A DNA stretch of 64,000 nucleotides. Source: Oscillospiraceae bacterium. GTDB lineage: Bacteria > Bacillota > Clostridia > Oscillospirales > Oscillospiraceae. Both the position numbers and the translations under genes were made by a program. This document shows positions 1-7,905 of the stretch, piece after piece. The notes below the pieces were generated by a model that worked only from the letters and a program-made list of their open reading frames with translations, ran no database searches and was not told the DNA's origin. How positions within the stretch are numbered: position 1 is the stretch's first letter; every line of letters begins with the position of its first letter. The DNA lies in assembly GCA_017506735.1 (NCBI GenBank), contig JAFVMW010000046.1, forward strand, positions 62,001 through 126,000, in the 5' to 3' direction.

Positions 1-557
1 GCCTGGCTACTGCCCTGTGTGTGCTGGTTCCCCTGTCCCGGATGTATCTGGGTGTCCATTTCCTTTCGGATGTGCTGGTGGGTTCCGGTATGGCCCTTGG
101 ATTTATTGCACTGCTGCGGCCCGTGGTCTACGGAAAGGACGGCAAGTACATTCCTGCCATGTTCGGCGTGATGGTTCTGCTTGCGCTGCTGTTTCTTGCA
201 TACACGGAGCTTTGGCCCTTCCCTGCTGACATTGACCCCCACAATCTGGAGTCTGCGGTGAAGAACAGCTACACCCTGCTGGGTTCGCTGCTTGGCATGA
301 TCGCAGCATACTACGCAGACCAGCGCTGGCTCCGCTTCCCCACGGAAGCCCCTCAGAATGCACAGGCGGTGAAGGTCGCGGTGGGCGCGATGCTGGTGCT
401 GGGTGTGAAGGCCGGATTGAAAGCGCCGCTGGAGGCGCTGTTCGGCGGACACATGGTCAGCCGGGCCGTCCGGTATTTTCTGGTGGTCATCGTCGCCGGT
501 GTAATCTGGCCCATGACCTTCCGTTGGTTTGCAGGCTGGGGAAAGAAGGAGCGATAA
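1..557 (+). CDS. PAP2-family phosphatase, C-terminal part
   Basis: The reading frame is open from the left edge, so the N-terminus lies outside the window; at least 184 residues are visible. The first visible residues contain the third PAP2 motif (Ser-Arg, then Gly-Val-His, then Ser-Asp; SRMYLGVHFLSD), which holds the catalytic His of phosphatidic acid phosphatase and undecaprenyl-diphosphatase-like enzymes. Hydrophobic segments follow, ending in a basic tail (GWGKKER). Members are integral membrane enzymes that hydrolyse lipid phosphates or diphosphates; the substrate cannot be told from this piece. The next gene starts one base after the stop and its ribosome site lies inside this gene, so the two are probably co-transcribed. 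Confidence 0.8.
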   Translation, partial: LATALCVLVPLSRMYLGVHFLSDVLVGSGMALGFIALLRPVVYGKDGKYIPAMFGVMVLLALLFLAYTELWPFPADIDPHNLESAVKNSYTLLGSLLGMIAAYYADQRWLRFPTEAPQNAQAVKVAVGAMLVLGVKAGLKAPLEALFGGHMVSRAVRYFLVVIVAGVIWPMTFRWFAGWGKKER

Positions 558-558
558 T

Positions 559-1509
559 ATGATTATTATGATTGTAATTTCCACACTTCTGGCGGTGCTT
601 CTTGCCGGCGGATACTGGGGTTTCCAGTTTGCCTGCGCGCGGCAGCCGGAGCCGGACTGGGAGAGTCAGGAATCCCTGGCCAAATCGATGTGGAGGAATC
701 ATCCCATCTCCATCCCCGAAGCGGCACGGTGGGTCCGGGAAAACGGCGCGGTGGACGTATCCATCGAAAGCCACGACGGACTGAAGCTGGTGGGTCAGTG
801 GCTGCCTGCGGAAAAGCCCATTGCCACCATTATTCTGTTCCACGGCTATCATTCCCACTATCTGGCGGATTTCGGCGGCATTCTGCCCCTGTATCACCAG
901 CTGGGTTTGAATCTGCTGCTGGTGCGGCAGCGAGCCCATGGCGCGTCGGAAGGAAAATACATCACCTTCGGCGTGAAGGAGCGGCTGGACGCACTGTCCT
1001 GGATCGACTTTCACAACCGTACCTTCGGCACCGGAGATGTGTATCTGGGCGGCTTGAGCATGGGCTGCAGTACGGTGCTGTACACCGCCGGTGAGCACCT
1101 GCCGGAAAACGTCCGGGGCATCACCGCCGACTGCGGCTTTACCACCCCGGCAGAGATTCTGGCCCTTCAGGCCACTGCCATGTTCCACTTTCCGGGACAG
1201 CTTCTGCTGCCCTTCGTTCAGATTTTTGCCAAAACCCTGGCTGGCTTTGGTTTATGGGAATGCGACAGCCGGAAAACAGCGGCCCGGGCCAAGGTTCCCA
1301 TTCTGTTCATCCATGGTAAGGCTGACGATTTTGTCCCCTGCTGGATGACGGAGGAAGCATACGCCCGGTGCGCCAGCGAAAAGCAGGTCTTTCTGGTGGA
1401 GGGCGCAGGTCACGGTATGGGATATCTGGTGGGCAAGGAGCAGGTAAAGCCTGCCCTGCTGGGCTTCTTTACCGGGCATCTGTCCCAGGTTCCGGAGGGC
1501 AGGCCATGA
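559..1509 (+). CDS. Membrane-anchored alpha/beta hydrolase
   Basis: A 316-residue protein. ATG 559 is chosen because AGAAGGAG (544-551) precedes it and the N-terminus then becomes one hydrophobic anchor (about residues 2-22). Alpha/beta-hydrolase marks are an HG oxyanion motif in LFHGYHSHY (about residue 95), the nucleophile elbow GLSMGCS with Ser near 167, an Asp candidate in HGKADDFVP (about 254) and a His candidate in AGHGMGY (about 285). The family includes serine esterases, peptidases and lipases of the BEM46/YqkD kind; the substrate is unknown. The stop overlaps the nrdG start (ATGA), implying coupling. Catalytic assignments rest on motif position only. Confidence 0.85.
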   Translation: MIIMIVISTLLAVLLAGGYWGFQFACARQPEPDWESQESLAKSMWRNHPISIPEAARWVRENGAVDVSIESHDGLKLVGQWLPAEKPIATIILFHGYHSHYLADFGGILPLYHQLGLNLLLVRQRAHGASEGKYITFGVKERLDALSWIDFHNRTFGTGDVYLGGLSMGCSTVLYTAGEHLPENVRGITADCGFTTPAEILALQATAMFHFPGQLLLPFVQIFAKTLAGFGLWECDSRKTAARAKVPILFIHGKADDFVPCWMTEEAYARCASEKQVFLVEGAGHGMGYLVGKEQVKPALLGFFTGHLSQVPEGRP

Positions 1510-2054
1510 ATTACGCTGCCATCAAGCCCCGGGACATTGCCAACGGCCCCGGTGTCCGGGTGAGCCTGTTCGTATCCGGCTGCCGTCACCACTGCAAGGG
1601 CTGCTTTAACCAGGAGGCCTGGGATTTTGACTACGGCCAGCCCTTTACAACGGAAACCATCGGTCAGATCATCGATCTGCTTCGTCCCGGATTTGTAAAG
1701 GGTCTGACGCTGCTGGGCGGCGAGCCCTTCGATCCTGCCAACCAGGCAGGTGTGGTGGAGCTGCTGCGCCGTGTGAAGGCAGAACTGCCGGAGAAATCCA
1801 TCTGGGCCTTCAGCGGATACCTTTTCGACCGGGATCTGCTGGCCGGTCATGTGGGAGATCCGGAAATTGTGCGGGAATATCTTGGGTATCTGGATGTTCT
1901 GGTGGACGGCCCCTTTGTGGAGGAACGGAAGAACCTGCGCCTGCGGTTCCGGGGATCTGAGAACCAGAGGCTGATTGACGTTCCTGCCTCCCTGGCGTCG
2001 GGCAATGTGGTTGCCTGGCAGGACTGGCAGGGCGAGGAAAGAGGATTGAAATAA
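1506..2054 (+). CDS. nrdG: Anaerobic ribonucleotide reductase activating protein
   Basis: A 182-residue radical SAM protein. The cluster motif CRHHCKGC (Cys 26, 30, 33) has the CxxxCxxC spacing for a 4Fe-4S cluster that cleaves S-adenosylmethionine. TLLGGEPFDP matches the GGEP SAM-binding motif. NrdG makes the glycyl radical on NrdD, so ribonucleotides can be reduced without oxygen. Length and N-terminus (IKPRDIANGPGVRVSLFVSGC) fit the family. It overlaps the upstream hydrolase by four bases and the dut start by one, placing it with deoxynucleotide metabolism. The partner nrdD is usually adjacent but is not in this window. Confidence 0.93.
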   Translation: MNYAAIKPRDIANGPGVRVSLFVSGCRHHCKGCFNQEAWDFDYGQPFTTETIGQIIDLLRPGFVKGLTLLGGEPFDPANQAGVVELLRRVKAELPEKSIWAFSGYLFDRDLLAGHVGDPEIVREYLGYLDVLVDGPFVEERKNLRLRFRGSENQRLIDVPASLASGNVVAWQDWQGEERGLK

Positions 2055-2491
2055 TGGAAAAGATTGCTGTTAAGCGCTTGAACGAAAAAGCCTGTCTGCC
2101 CACCTATGGCTCGGAATACGCCGCCGGCGCGGACCTCTACGCCTGTCTGGAGGAAAGCGTAACCATCGCTCCCGGCGAAAGCTATTTTGTTCCCACGGGC
2201 ATCGCCATGGAGATCCCGGCAGGCTGTGCCGGACTGATTTTCGCCCGAAGCTCCATGGGCGCAAAGCGGGGGCTTGCTCCTGCGAATAAGGTGGGCGTCA
2301 TTGATCCGGATTACCGGGGTGAGATCCGGGTGGTGCTGCACAACCACAGCGCCCTGCCCCAGACGGTAGCTCCCGGCGAACGGATTGCACAGATTGCCAT
2401 TGTGCCTGTGTTCACCCCCGGCTTTCTGGAGGTGGATGCTCTGTCTGACACCGTCCGGGGCACCGGCGGATTTGGTTCCACCGGCCGATAA
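2054..2491 (+). CDS. dut: dUTP diphosphatase
   Basis: A 145-residue trimeric-type dUTPase that hydrolyses dUTP to dUMP and diphosphate, keeping uracil out of DNA and supplying the thymidylate precursor. All five family motifs are visible in order: AGADLYA, ARSSMGAKRGL, GVIDPDYRGEI (catalytic Asp), GERIAQ, and the C-terminal flexible arm GTGGFGSTG that closes over the active site. Length is typical. It starts on the last base of the nrdG stop (TAATG), so the two deoxynucleotide genes are translationally coupled. A terminator follows 20 bases downstream, making this the last gene of the run. Confidence 0.96.
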   Translation: MEKIAVKRLNEKACLPTYGSEYAAGADLYACLEESVTIAPGESYFVPTGIAMEIPAGCAGLIFARSSMGAKRGLAPANKVGVIDPDYRGEIRVVLHNHSALPQTVAPGERIAQIAIVPVFTPGFLEVDALSDTVRGTGGFGSTGR

Positions 2492-2511
2492 GCCCATGAT
2501 CGATAATACCA

Positions 2512-2541
2512 AACCCTCCCTCTTCCCGGGGAGGGTTTTTC
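2512..2541 (+). terminator. Intrinsic terminator after dut
   Basis: Inverted repeat AACCCTCCC / GGGAGGGTT with a short loop, followed by a T run. It ends the PAP2-hydrolase-nrdG-dut run. Confidence 0.85.
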
Positions 2542-2580
2542 GTCATATCGGAAAATAGAGGTTTGTGTCCGAATTGTTTC

Positions 2581-2609
2581 TTTACTTTTCCTCTTCTGGC
2601 AATTATAAT
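2581..2609 (+). promoter_or_regulatory. Sigma-A-type promoter for the Na/Pi symporter gene
   Basis: TTTACT (2581-2586), a 17-base spacer, then a perfect TATAAT (2604-2609) 54 bases before the start codon. The -35 box is a weak match. Confidence 0.6.
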
Positions 2610-2663
2610 AAATTCGGTGCAATCTGTACCAGTCAAGAAACAAAAACATATAGGAGATAAACT

Positions 2664-4463
2664 ATGGAGATCTTAAGTGCCATTATCCAGCTTCTGGGCG
2701 GTCTTGCCATGTTCCTGTACGGCATCGAGGTCATGGGCGACGGTCTGAAAAACAGCTCCGGCGCCGCACTGAAGCGAATCTTGGAAAAAGTCACCGGCAA
2801 TATGATCATGGGTGTTCTCACCGGCGCGCTGGTCACCGCTGTGATCCAGAGTTCCACCGCCACTATTGTTCTGACCGTGGCTCTGATTGGCGCAGGCGTG
2901 CTGAATCTGCGGCAGGCTGTGTCCATCGTCATGGGCGCGAATATCGGTACCACCGTCACAGCGCAGATCATCCGCCTGGGTTCCATTGAGTCCGACGGCA
3001 GCTGGCTGCTCTGGCTGTTTGACACCGACACCCTGGCTCCCGTGGCTCTGGTCATCGGCATCATCCTGGTGATGTTTGTCAAGAGCAAATCCTCCAAAAC
3101 CATCGGCGATATCTTCATCGGCTTCGGCGTACTGTTCATCGGCCTGAGTCTGATGACTGACGGTGTCAAGCCTCTGATCGGCACTGACGCCTTCGTTTCC
3201 TTCCTGGGCGTTCTGAGCAATCCCTTCATCGGCATTGCCTTCGGTCTGATTCTGACGGTAATCGTGCAGAGCTCCTCCGCCACCGTTGGTATGCTGCAGA
3301 CCGTCGCGGCAATTCCCGGGTCGGGTGTGACCTTCTCAATGGCCTATCCCATCATCATGGGCATCAACCTGGGCACCTGTGTCACCACCGCAATGGTCTG
3401 CTCCATTGGCTCCGGCAAGGACGCCAAGCGGACCGGCATCGTTCACATCGCCTTCAACACCATCGGTACCATCGTGTTCATGGTTGTGATGATGCTGATG
3501 GAGCGGGCTTCTGTTTTCGGCGCGGAATTCTGGGTGGCTGCTGTGGATGACGGCGGCATCGCCAATTTCCAGACCATCTTCAATCTGCTGACTGCTGTCT
3601 TGCTCCTGCCCTTCACCAATCAGCTGGTTGCCCTGTCCAAGGCCATCGTCAAGGACGAGCCTGAGAAGGCCCCCCGTCACCCCGAGCTGTGGGTGCTGGA
3701 TGAGCGGCTGTACATCTCCCCTGCCATGGCTCTGGGTGAAACCACCAAGGCTGTTGCTGCCATGGGTGCCATTGCACGGGATAATCTGGTGCGCGGCTGC
3801 CAGCAGCTGATGAATTACAATCCTGCCCTTGACGAGGAGATCAACGAGGAGGAAGCATGTCTGGACCGGTTCACCGACAAAACCGATATGTTCCTCATCG
3901 GTCTGAGCAAGGTCATTGAGTCCGAGGGCGAAGACCGGCAGCTGGATATGCTGATGCAGTCTGTTCCCAACTTCGAGCGCATCGGCGACTATGCCACCAA
4001 TCTGGTGGAGCTGGGCCAGCAGCTGAAGGCTGACAGCTCCCTGTTCTCTGAAAAGGCCCTGGATGAGCTGCAGCTGATCTGCAAGGCAGTCAACGAAATC
4101 ATGGACATCACCGTGGAAGCCTTTGCCGAGGACAACAATGAAAAGGCAAAGCGGATCGAGCCTCTGGAAGAGGTCATCGACGACATGGTCCGCATTCTCC
4201 GGGATCGCCACACCAAGCGTTTGAAGACTGGCTCCTGCTCTGTGGGCTCCGGTCTGGTGTTTATGGAAGCCCTGACCCATCTGGAGCGGGCCAGCGACCA
4301 GTGCTCCTCCATCGCTGTTCTGATGCTGGCACGGCAGGACGAGGCCATCCTGCAGAACCACTATGATTACCTCCGTCAGGTCCACTCCGGCAATGACGCA
4401 AGCTACCGCAGAGAGCTGGAGATGCGCCGAGCCCAGTACATCACCGCACTGAAGAACATCTGA
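2664..4463 (+). CDS. Na/Pi cotransporter family protein with PhoU-like tail
   Basis: A 599-residue inner-membrane protein of the NptA/YjbB type. The N-terminal half carries two inverted Na/Pi-II repeats with the diagnostic QSS motifs: IQSSTATIVL near residue 64 and VQSSSATVGML near residue 203, each followed by glycine-rich hydrophobic segments. From about residue 350 the protein is soluble and helical with PhoU-like sequence (QSVPNFERIGDYATN, LTHLERASDQCSS). The family couples phosphate movement to sodium, and YjbB-type members export phosphate. AGGAG precedes ATG 2664. The gene has its own promoter and terminator, so it is monocistronic. Direction of transport is not shown by the sequence. 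Confidence 0.9.
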   Translation: MEILSAIIQLLGGLAMFLYGIEVMGDGLKNSSGAALKRILEKVTGNMIMGVLTGALVTAVIQSSTATIVLTVALIGAGVLNLRQAVSIVMGANIGTTVTAQIIRLGSIESDGSWLLWLFDTDTLAPVALVIGIILVMFVKSKSSKTIGDIFIGFGVLFIGLSLMTDGVKPLIGTDAFVSFLGVLSNPFIGIAFGLILTVIVQSSSATVGMLQTVAAIPGSGVTFSMAYPIIMGINLGTCVTTAMVCSIGSGKDAKRTGIVHIAFNTIGTIVFMVVMMLMERASVFGAEFWVAAVDDGGIANFQTIFNLLTAVLLLPFTNQLVALSKAIVKDEPEKAPRHPELWVLDERLYISPAMALGETTKAVAAMGAIARDNLVRGCQQLMNYNPALDEEINEEEACLDRFTDKTDMFLIGLSKVIESEGEDRQLDMLMQSVPNFERIGDYATNLVELGQQLKADSSLFSEKALDELQLICKAVNEIMDITVEAFAEDNNEKAKRIEPLEEVIDDMVRILRDRHTKRLKTGSCSVGSGLVFMEALTHLERASDQCSSIAVLMLARQDEAILQNHYDYLRQVHSGNDASYRRELEMRRAQYITALKNI

Positions 4464-4473
4464 TTCTTTCCGC

Positions 4474-4506
4474 AAAATGCCCCGACCGGTCGGTCGGGGC
4501 ATTTTT
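4474..4506. terminator. Bidirectional terminator between convergent genes
   Basis: A 14-bp stem (AAAATGCCCCGACC with its complement) has an A run on the left and a T run on the right, so it can end both the + strand symporter and the - strand AI-2E-type gene. Confidence 0.88.
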
Positions 4507-4507
4507 G

Positions 4508-5803
4508 TCATTCTTTCTTTTCTTGGTGGCGTTCGGGGATATGGAGCTTCTGCTTCATCAGCTCTGCAAGCTCGGCGGCTTTCTTGGCTTCCCTGCGGCG
4601 TTTGGAGGCCTCCCGTTTTTCCTTGAGCTTGGATTTCAGCTCCGGAGGCTGGTCCTTCAGCTTGTGGGCCGCGATGTTCTTCCTGGTCACCTGGTTTCCG
4701 GTGAATTCCCGGAGCAGGGTATAGATTACGCTGACCACAGGGATCATCAGCACCATACCGGCAACGCCCATAAGCTCGCCGCCGATGGTGACGGACACCA
4801 GCACCCACATGGAGGGCAGGCCCACGGAGGTGCCCACCACCCGGGGGTAGATCAGACTGTTCTCGATCTGCTGCAGCACCAGAAACAGCACCACAAACCA
4901 GACTGCCTGCATGGGATTGTTCACCAGAATAAAAAACGCGCCAAACACGCATCCAATCCAGGCACCCACAATGGGTACAAAGGCGGTAACCGCCACAAGC
5001 ACACTGACCAGGGGTACATAGGGCATCCGGAACAGGGTCATGGACAGGGCAAACATACAGCCCAGAATGCAGACCTCAATGCACTGGCCTGCCAGGAAAT
5101 TGGAAAAGGTGGAATTGGTCAGCCGGAATACCCGGATGACTTCATCCGCCCAGGCTTCCGGGAGGAAGGCGTACAGCAGCCGTCTTCCCTGCCGGGCCAG
5201 CTGCTCTTTGTTTCCCAGGCAGTAGAAGCAGAACACCAGGCTGACGATGATCGTCCAGATGCCGCTGAATACACTGCCCACAGCGCTGACCGCGCTTCCG
5301 AAAATGGAACTCAGGCTGCTGCCTGCCAGATCCAGCATCTGCTGGAACAGGCTTCGCCAGTTCATCTTCTCAAAGTCCGTGTTCTCCCAGAGCCACTTCA
5401 TGATCTCCGGATGCTCCGCCTGGAACATCTGATACTGACCTTCCACCCGTTCAATGAACCGGGGAAGCTGGCTGGAGATGGTTTCCACGGTCTGGCGGAT
5501 CTGGGGGATCAGCAGGTAAAACACCAATGACAGCACCAGAAGGATCAGCATCAGGGTCAGGAGAATGGCCGCGAGCCGGGTGTTCTTCAGGCTGGTCTGT
5601 TTTTTCAGACCCCGTTCGATGGCCCGCATGGGGACATTCAGAATAAAGGACAGGCAGGCACCCACCAGGAAGGGCATCAGAAGCTCAACGCCCCAGCCCA
5701 GCAAGGCTCTGATCCGCTCGGTTTCGTGAAGGAGCCAGTACAGGACGATACAGCCCATGGCACCGAACAGGAGGATAAAGATATTCTTTCGATTCTGCTC
5801 CAC
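4508..5803 (-). CDS. AI-2E transporter family (PerM/YtvI-like) membrane protein
   Basis: A 431-residue polytopic protein with the layout of the AI-2E exporter family: two N-terminal membrane helices, a loop with a long amphipathic segment (about 90-150), then a C-terminal set of helices with GAWIGCVFGA and the conserved YPRVVGTSVGLP stretch. The last 55 residues are highly charged (Lys, Arg, Glu) and probably form a cytoplasmic coiled coil. Members are reported to export autoinducer-2 or to act as Na+/H+ antiporters; a Bacillus paralogue, YtvI, is linked to sporulation. The start is GTG 5803 with AAGGAG before it; that site overlaps the stop of the aldolase gene, so the two form an operon. 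Confidence 0.85.
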   Translation of the reverse strand: MEQNRKNIFILLFGAMGCIVLYWLLHETERIRALLGWGVELLMPFLVGACLSFILNVPMRAIERGLKKQTSLKNTRLAAILLTLMLILLVLSLVFYLLIPQIRQTVETISSQLPRFIERVEGQYQMFQAEHPEIMKWLWENTDFEKMNWRSLFQQMLDLAGSSLSSIFGSAVSAVGSVFSGIWTIIVSLVFCFYCLGNKEQLARQGRRLLYAFLPEAWADEVIRVFRLTNSTFSNFLAGQCIEVCILGCMFALSMTLFRMPYVPLVSVLVAVTAFVPIVGAWIGCVFGAFFILVNNPMQAVWFVVLFLVLQQIENSLIYPRVVGTSVGLPSMWVLVSVTIGGELMGVAGMVLMIPVVSVIYTLLREFTGNQVTRKNIAAHKLKDQPPELKSKLKEKREASKRRREAKKAAELAELMKQKLHIPERHQEKKE

Positions 5804-5813
5804 AGGCGGCTCC

Positions 5814-6857
5814 TTATCGGCTGCTCAGACGGAGCAGATCGGCACAGAAGGCATCAATGTGCTCTTCCCGGGTGGCCCAGCTGGTGCAAAGACGGATGGC
5901 GCTGCTGTGTTCATCCACACGGCACTGGTATGTATAGGCATAGGTTTTGGAAAGCTCCGCCAGGAGGCTGTCGGGCAGGATGGGGAAAAGCTGGTTGGTG
6001 GGGCTTTCCGCATAGAAGGAGAAACCGGCCTGGGCAATGGCTTCTCTCAGGCGGTCAGCCATCGCCAGGGCGTGTTTGGAGATCTGGAAATACAGGTTGT
6101 TGTCAAAGAGCGTTTCGAACTGGATGCCCAGCAGGCGGCCCTTGGCGAGCATACCGCCGTGCTGCTTGATCAGATAGCGGAAATCTTCCTTCAGGAGGGG
6201 ATTGGAGATCACCAGTGCCTCACCGAACAGGGCGCCGACCTTGGTGCCGCCGATGTAGAAGGCATCGCACAGAGCCGCCAGATCTGCCATAGTCAGGTCA
6301 TTCTCCCGGCACATCAGACCGTAGCCCAGACGGGCGCCGTCCAGGAACAGGAACAGCCCCAGCTCCCGGCAGGCATTGCTCAGGGCGGTCAGCTCCTGCT
6401 TGCTGTAAATGGTACCCAGCTCTGTAGGATTGGAGATATAGACCAGCTTGGGCTGGGCGGTATGCTCCATGGCTTCATCCTCCCGGTGGGCCTTCACCAG
6501 CGCCCGGACCTGGGCGGCAGTGATCTTGCCATCCTCAGAGGGCAGGGCCAGGATCTTGTGACCGGTCGCCTCCACCGCGCCGGTTTCGTGGACATGGATG
6601 TGGCCGGTATTTGCACAGACCGCGGCCTGATGGGGCCTGAGGGCGGCATCGATGACCGTCAGATTGGTCTGGGTACCGCCCACCAGAAAATGAACATCCG
6701 CATCCGGCGCGCAGCAGGCCTGGCGGATCAGCCGGGCGGCGTTGGCGCAATGGCTGTCGGTACCGTAGCCGGATGTCTGTTCCATATTTGTAGCAATGAG
6801 CTGGCGGAGAATGGCCTCGTGGCAGCCCTCGCAATAGTCACTGGTAAAATAAATCAT
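5814..6857 (-). CDS. Threonine aldolase family PLP enzyme
   Basis: A 347-residue fold-type I PLP enzyme of the beta-eliminating lyase/low-specificity threonine aldolase family, expected to cleave L-threonine or L-allo-threonine to glycine and acetaldehyde. Visible marks are TSDYCEGCHEAIL at the N-terminus, the glycine motif FLVGGTQTNLT, the Asp-containing FLDGARLGYG that contacts the PLP ring, and the probable Schiff-base lysine in YIGGTKVGALFGEA. ATG 6857 is preferred over an in-frame TTG at 6872 because GGAGG (6866-6870) is correctly placed for the ATG. The AI-2E-type gene follows after 10 bases. The exact aldol substrate is not determined. Confidence 0.88.
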   Translation of the reverse strand: MIYFTSDYCEGCHEAILRQLIATNMEQTSGYGTDSHCANAARLIRQACCAPDADVHFLVGGTQTNLTVIDAALRPHQAAVCANTGHIHVHETGAVEATGHKILALPSEDGKITAAQVRALVKAHREDEAMEHTAQPKLVYISNPTELGTIYSKQELTALSNACRELGLFLFLDGARLGYGLMCRENDLTMADLAALCDAFYIGGTKVGALFGEALVISNPLLKEDFRYLIKQHGGMLAKGRLLGIQFETLFDNNLYFQISKHALAMADRLREAIAQAGFSFYAESPTNQLFPILPDSLLAELSKTYAYTYQCRVDEHSSAIRLCTSWATREEHIDAFCADLLRLSSR

Positions 6858-6924
6858 TGGTGGAACCTCCAAAAATACAATATGCTGACATTATACGCAC
6901 AGATCAGCCCGGTGTCAATCCCGG

Positions 6925-6953
6925 GCATACTCCCCTGCCCTGCTGCATAGTCT
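6925..6953 (+). promoter_or_regulatory. Candidate sigma-E promoter of spoIIID
   Basis: GCATACT (6925-6931), a 14-base spacer, then CATAGTCT (6946-6953). This resembles the Bacillus sigma-E consensus (KMATATT, 13-15 bases, CATACANT), matching 6 of 7 and 5 of 7 fixed positions. Bacillus spoIIID is a sigma-E gene. The start codon is 34 bases downstream. Confidence 0.5.
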
Positions 6954-6987
6954 TTCCCTGTCACGGGAAATCACGGGGAGGGATCCT

Positions 6988-7236
6988 ATGATTCATACAG
7001 CCGACGCAAGAGCACGAAAGCTTGCCCTGTACATGATCGAAACCGGAGGAACTGTCCGTTCCGCCGCTCTGAAATTCGGGATCTCCAAATCCACTGTCCA
7101 TAAGGACCTGTCGGAACGGCTGCCGGAAGCAGACCCCGGACTCTATGCCCTTGTCAGAGTTCTGCTTGACCGAAACAAGTCAGAACGGCACATCCGGGGC
7201 GGTCTCGCCACCAGGGAGAAATATCGCAAAGCCTGA
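6988..7236 (+). CDS. spoIIID: Sporulation transcription regulator SpoIIID
   Basis: An 82-residue DNA-binding protein that adjusts mother-cell gene expression after sigma-E becomes active. The helix-turn-helix is clear: RSAALKFGISKSTVHKDL (about residues 25-42) matches the near-invariant FGVSKSTVHKDLTERLP of SpoIIID. The basic C-terminal element ERHIRGGLATREKYRK, needed for DNA binding in the Bacillus protein, is also present. Length is typical for Clostridia. GGGAGG precedes the ATG. With spoIVA at 36.8 kb it is the best evidence that the organism forms endospores. Confidence 0.96.
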   Translation: MIHTADARARKLALYMIETGGTVRSAALKFGISKSTVHKDLSERLPEADPGLYALVRVLLDRNKSERHIRGGLATREKYRKA

Positions 7237-7239
7237 AGC

Positions 7240-7268
7240 AGCCGCCGGAATATTCTTTCCGGCGGCTG
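7240..7268. terminator. Hairpin after spoIIID
   Basis: An 11-bp stem (AGCCGCCGGAA with its complement) lies between the convergent spoIIID and HIRAN genes. No good T run follows on either strand, so termination here is probable rather than certain. Confidence 0.5.
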
Positions 7269-7294
7269 TTCCCTGTCATTAACAAAGCGGAAAG

Positions 7295-7744
7295 TCAGAC
7301 TCCATCCTGTTCCACCAGATACACGGAAAAGGGCAGGCCCATATTCTCCGTATAGGCCCGGCGGTAGCGGGGCTCTGCATATGTATCCTGTTCCAGCTCC
7401 GCCGGATCGTCCACCACCGCAACGAATTGTTTTCCGGCATCCATCAGCCGGGCGATGGTCTCGTTCTTGAATCGGGTGAGGAATCCAATCTGGTCGGACT
7501 CGTTCCGGTAGATGGCAACGGCCCACTCGTCGAATTTGTTATCCGGCTCCCGGTACAGCAGCAGCTCATCGCCTGGCTTCCGTGCATCAAGCGCCTTCTG
7601 GTCTGCTTCATCTCTGATATAGTACTGTATTCCTGCCAGCCCGGTCTTCAGAACCAGAATCCGATGCTCTTTGGGCTTGGAGGTGTCACGCCGGTATAAT
7701 CTTCCCCGTAAAACGGCAGATGCCTCCTGCATCTGTTTATCCAT
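7295..7744 (-). CDS. HIRAN-domain protein
   Basis: A 149-residue protein. The middle (about residues 55-105) fits the HIRAN domain: LLLYREPDNKFDEWAVAIY, then IGFLTRFKNETIARLMDAG, the pattern in which a short beta barrel binds DNA or protein ends. HIRAN domains occur alone in bacteria and joined to SNF2 helicases in eukaryotes; proposed roles are recognition of damaged DNA or stalled forks. It is the last gene of the - strand accessory cluster. Its ATG lies inside the end of the frameshifted small frame upstream (shared ATGGATAA), which implies translational coupling. Confidence 0.75.
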   Translation of the reverse strand: MDKQMQEASAVLRGRLYRRDTSKPKEHRILVLKTGLAGIQYYIRDEADQKALDARKPGDELLLYREPDNKFDEWAVAIYRNESDQIGFLTRFKNETIARLMDAGKQFVAVVDDPAELEQDTYAEPRYRRAYTENMGLPFSVYLVEQDGV

Positions 7745-7905
7745 ATCGCTTCGCCTCCCCGTTCTTGATCCGTATTTGCTCCGTCAACCGTCCGATCTTT
7801 TTCTCCACCTCCAGCCGGCGGTATTCCAGCTCCTTTTTTGTATGCCTCCACCTGTTCAGGGTCTGAAAGCATTTCTGCTGCGGTGAAGGGGAAATCCTGC
7901 TTCAT
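7737..7905 (-). pseudogene. Small charged helical frame broken by a +1 shift at an A6 run
   Basis: From ATG 7905 the frame reads MKQDFPFTAAEMLSDPEQ and reaches TAC-AAA-AAA at 7842-7834. Continuing in frame gives a low-quality Gly/Pro-rich read that runs into the HIRAN gene. Skipping one A of the A6 run (7834-7839) instead gives KKELEYRRLEVEKKIGRL, then TEQIRIKNGEAKRYG and a TAA at 7737-7739 that overlaps the HIRAN start by eight bases. The result would be about 55 residues with a coiled-coil-like second half. A second extra base (C4 at 7888-7891) separates this frame from the ADP-ribosylglycohydrolase frame, so it may be that enzyme's lost tail. Decay, slippage and an assembly error all remain possible. 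Confidence 0.6.

Noticed and set aside
7648..7905. 85-codon in-frame reading of the small frame through the A6 run
   Set aside because: After the run it becomes low-complexity and enters the HIRAN gene; the shifted frame is clearly better.
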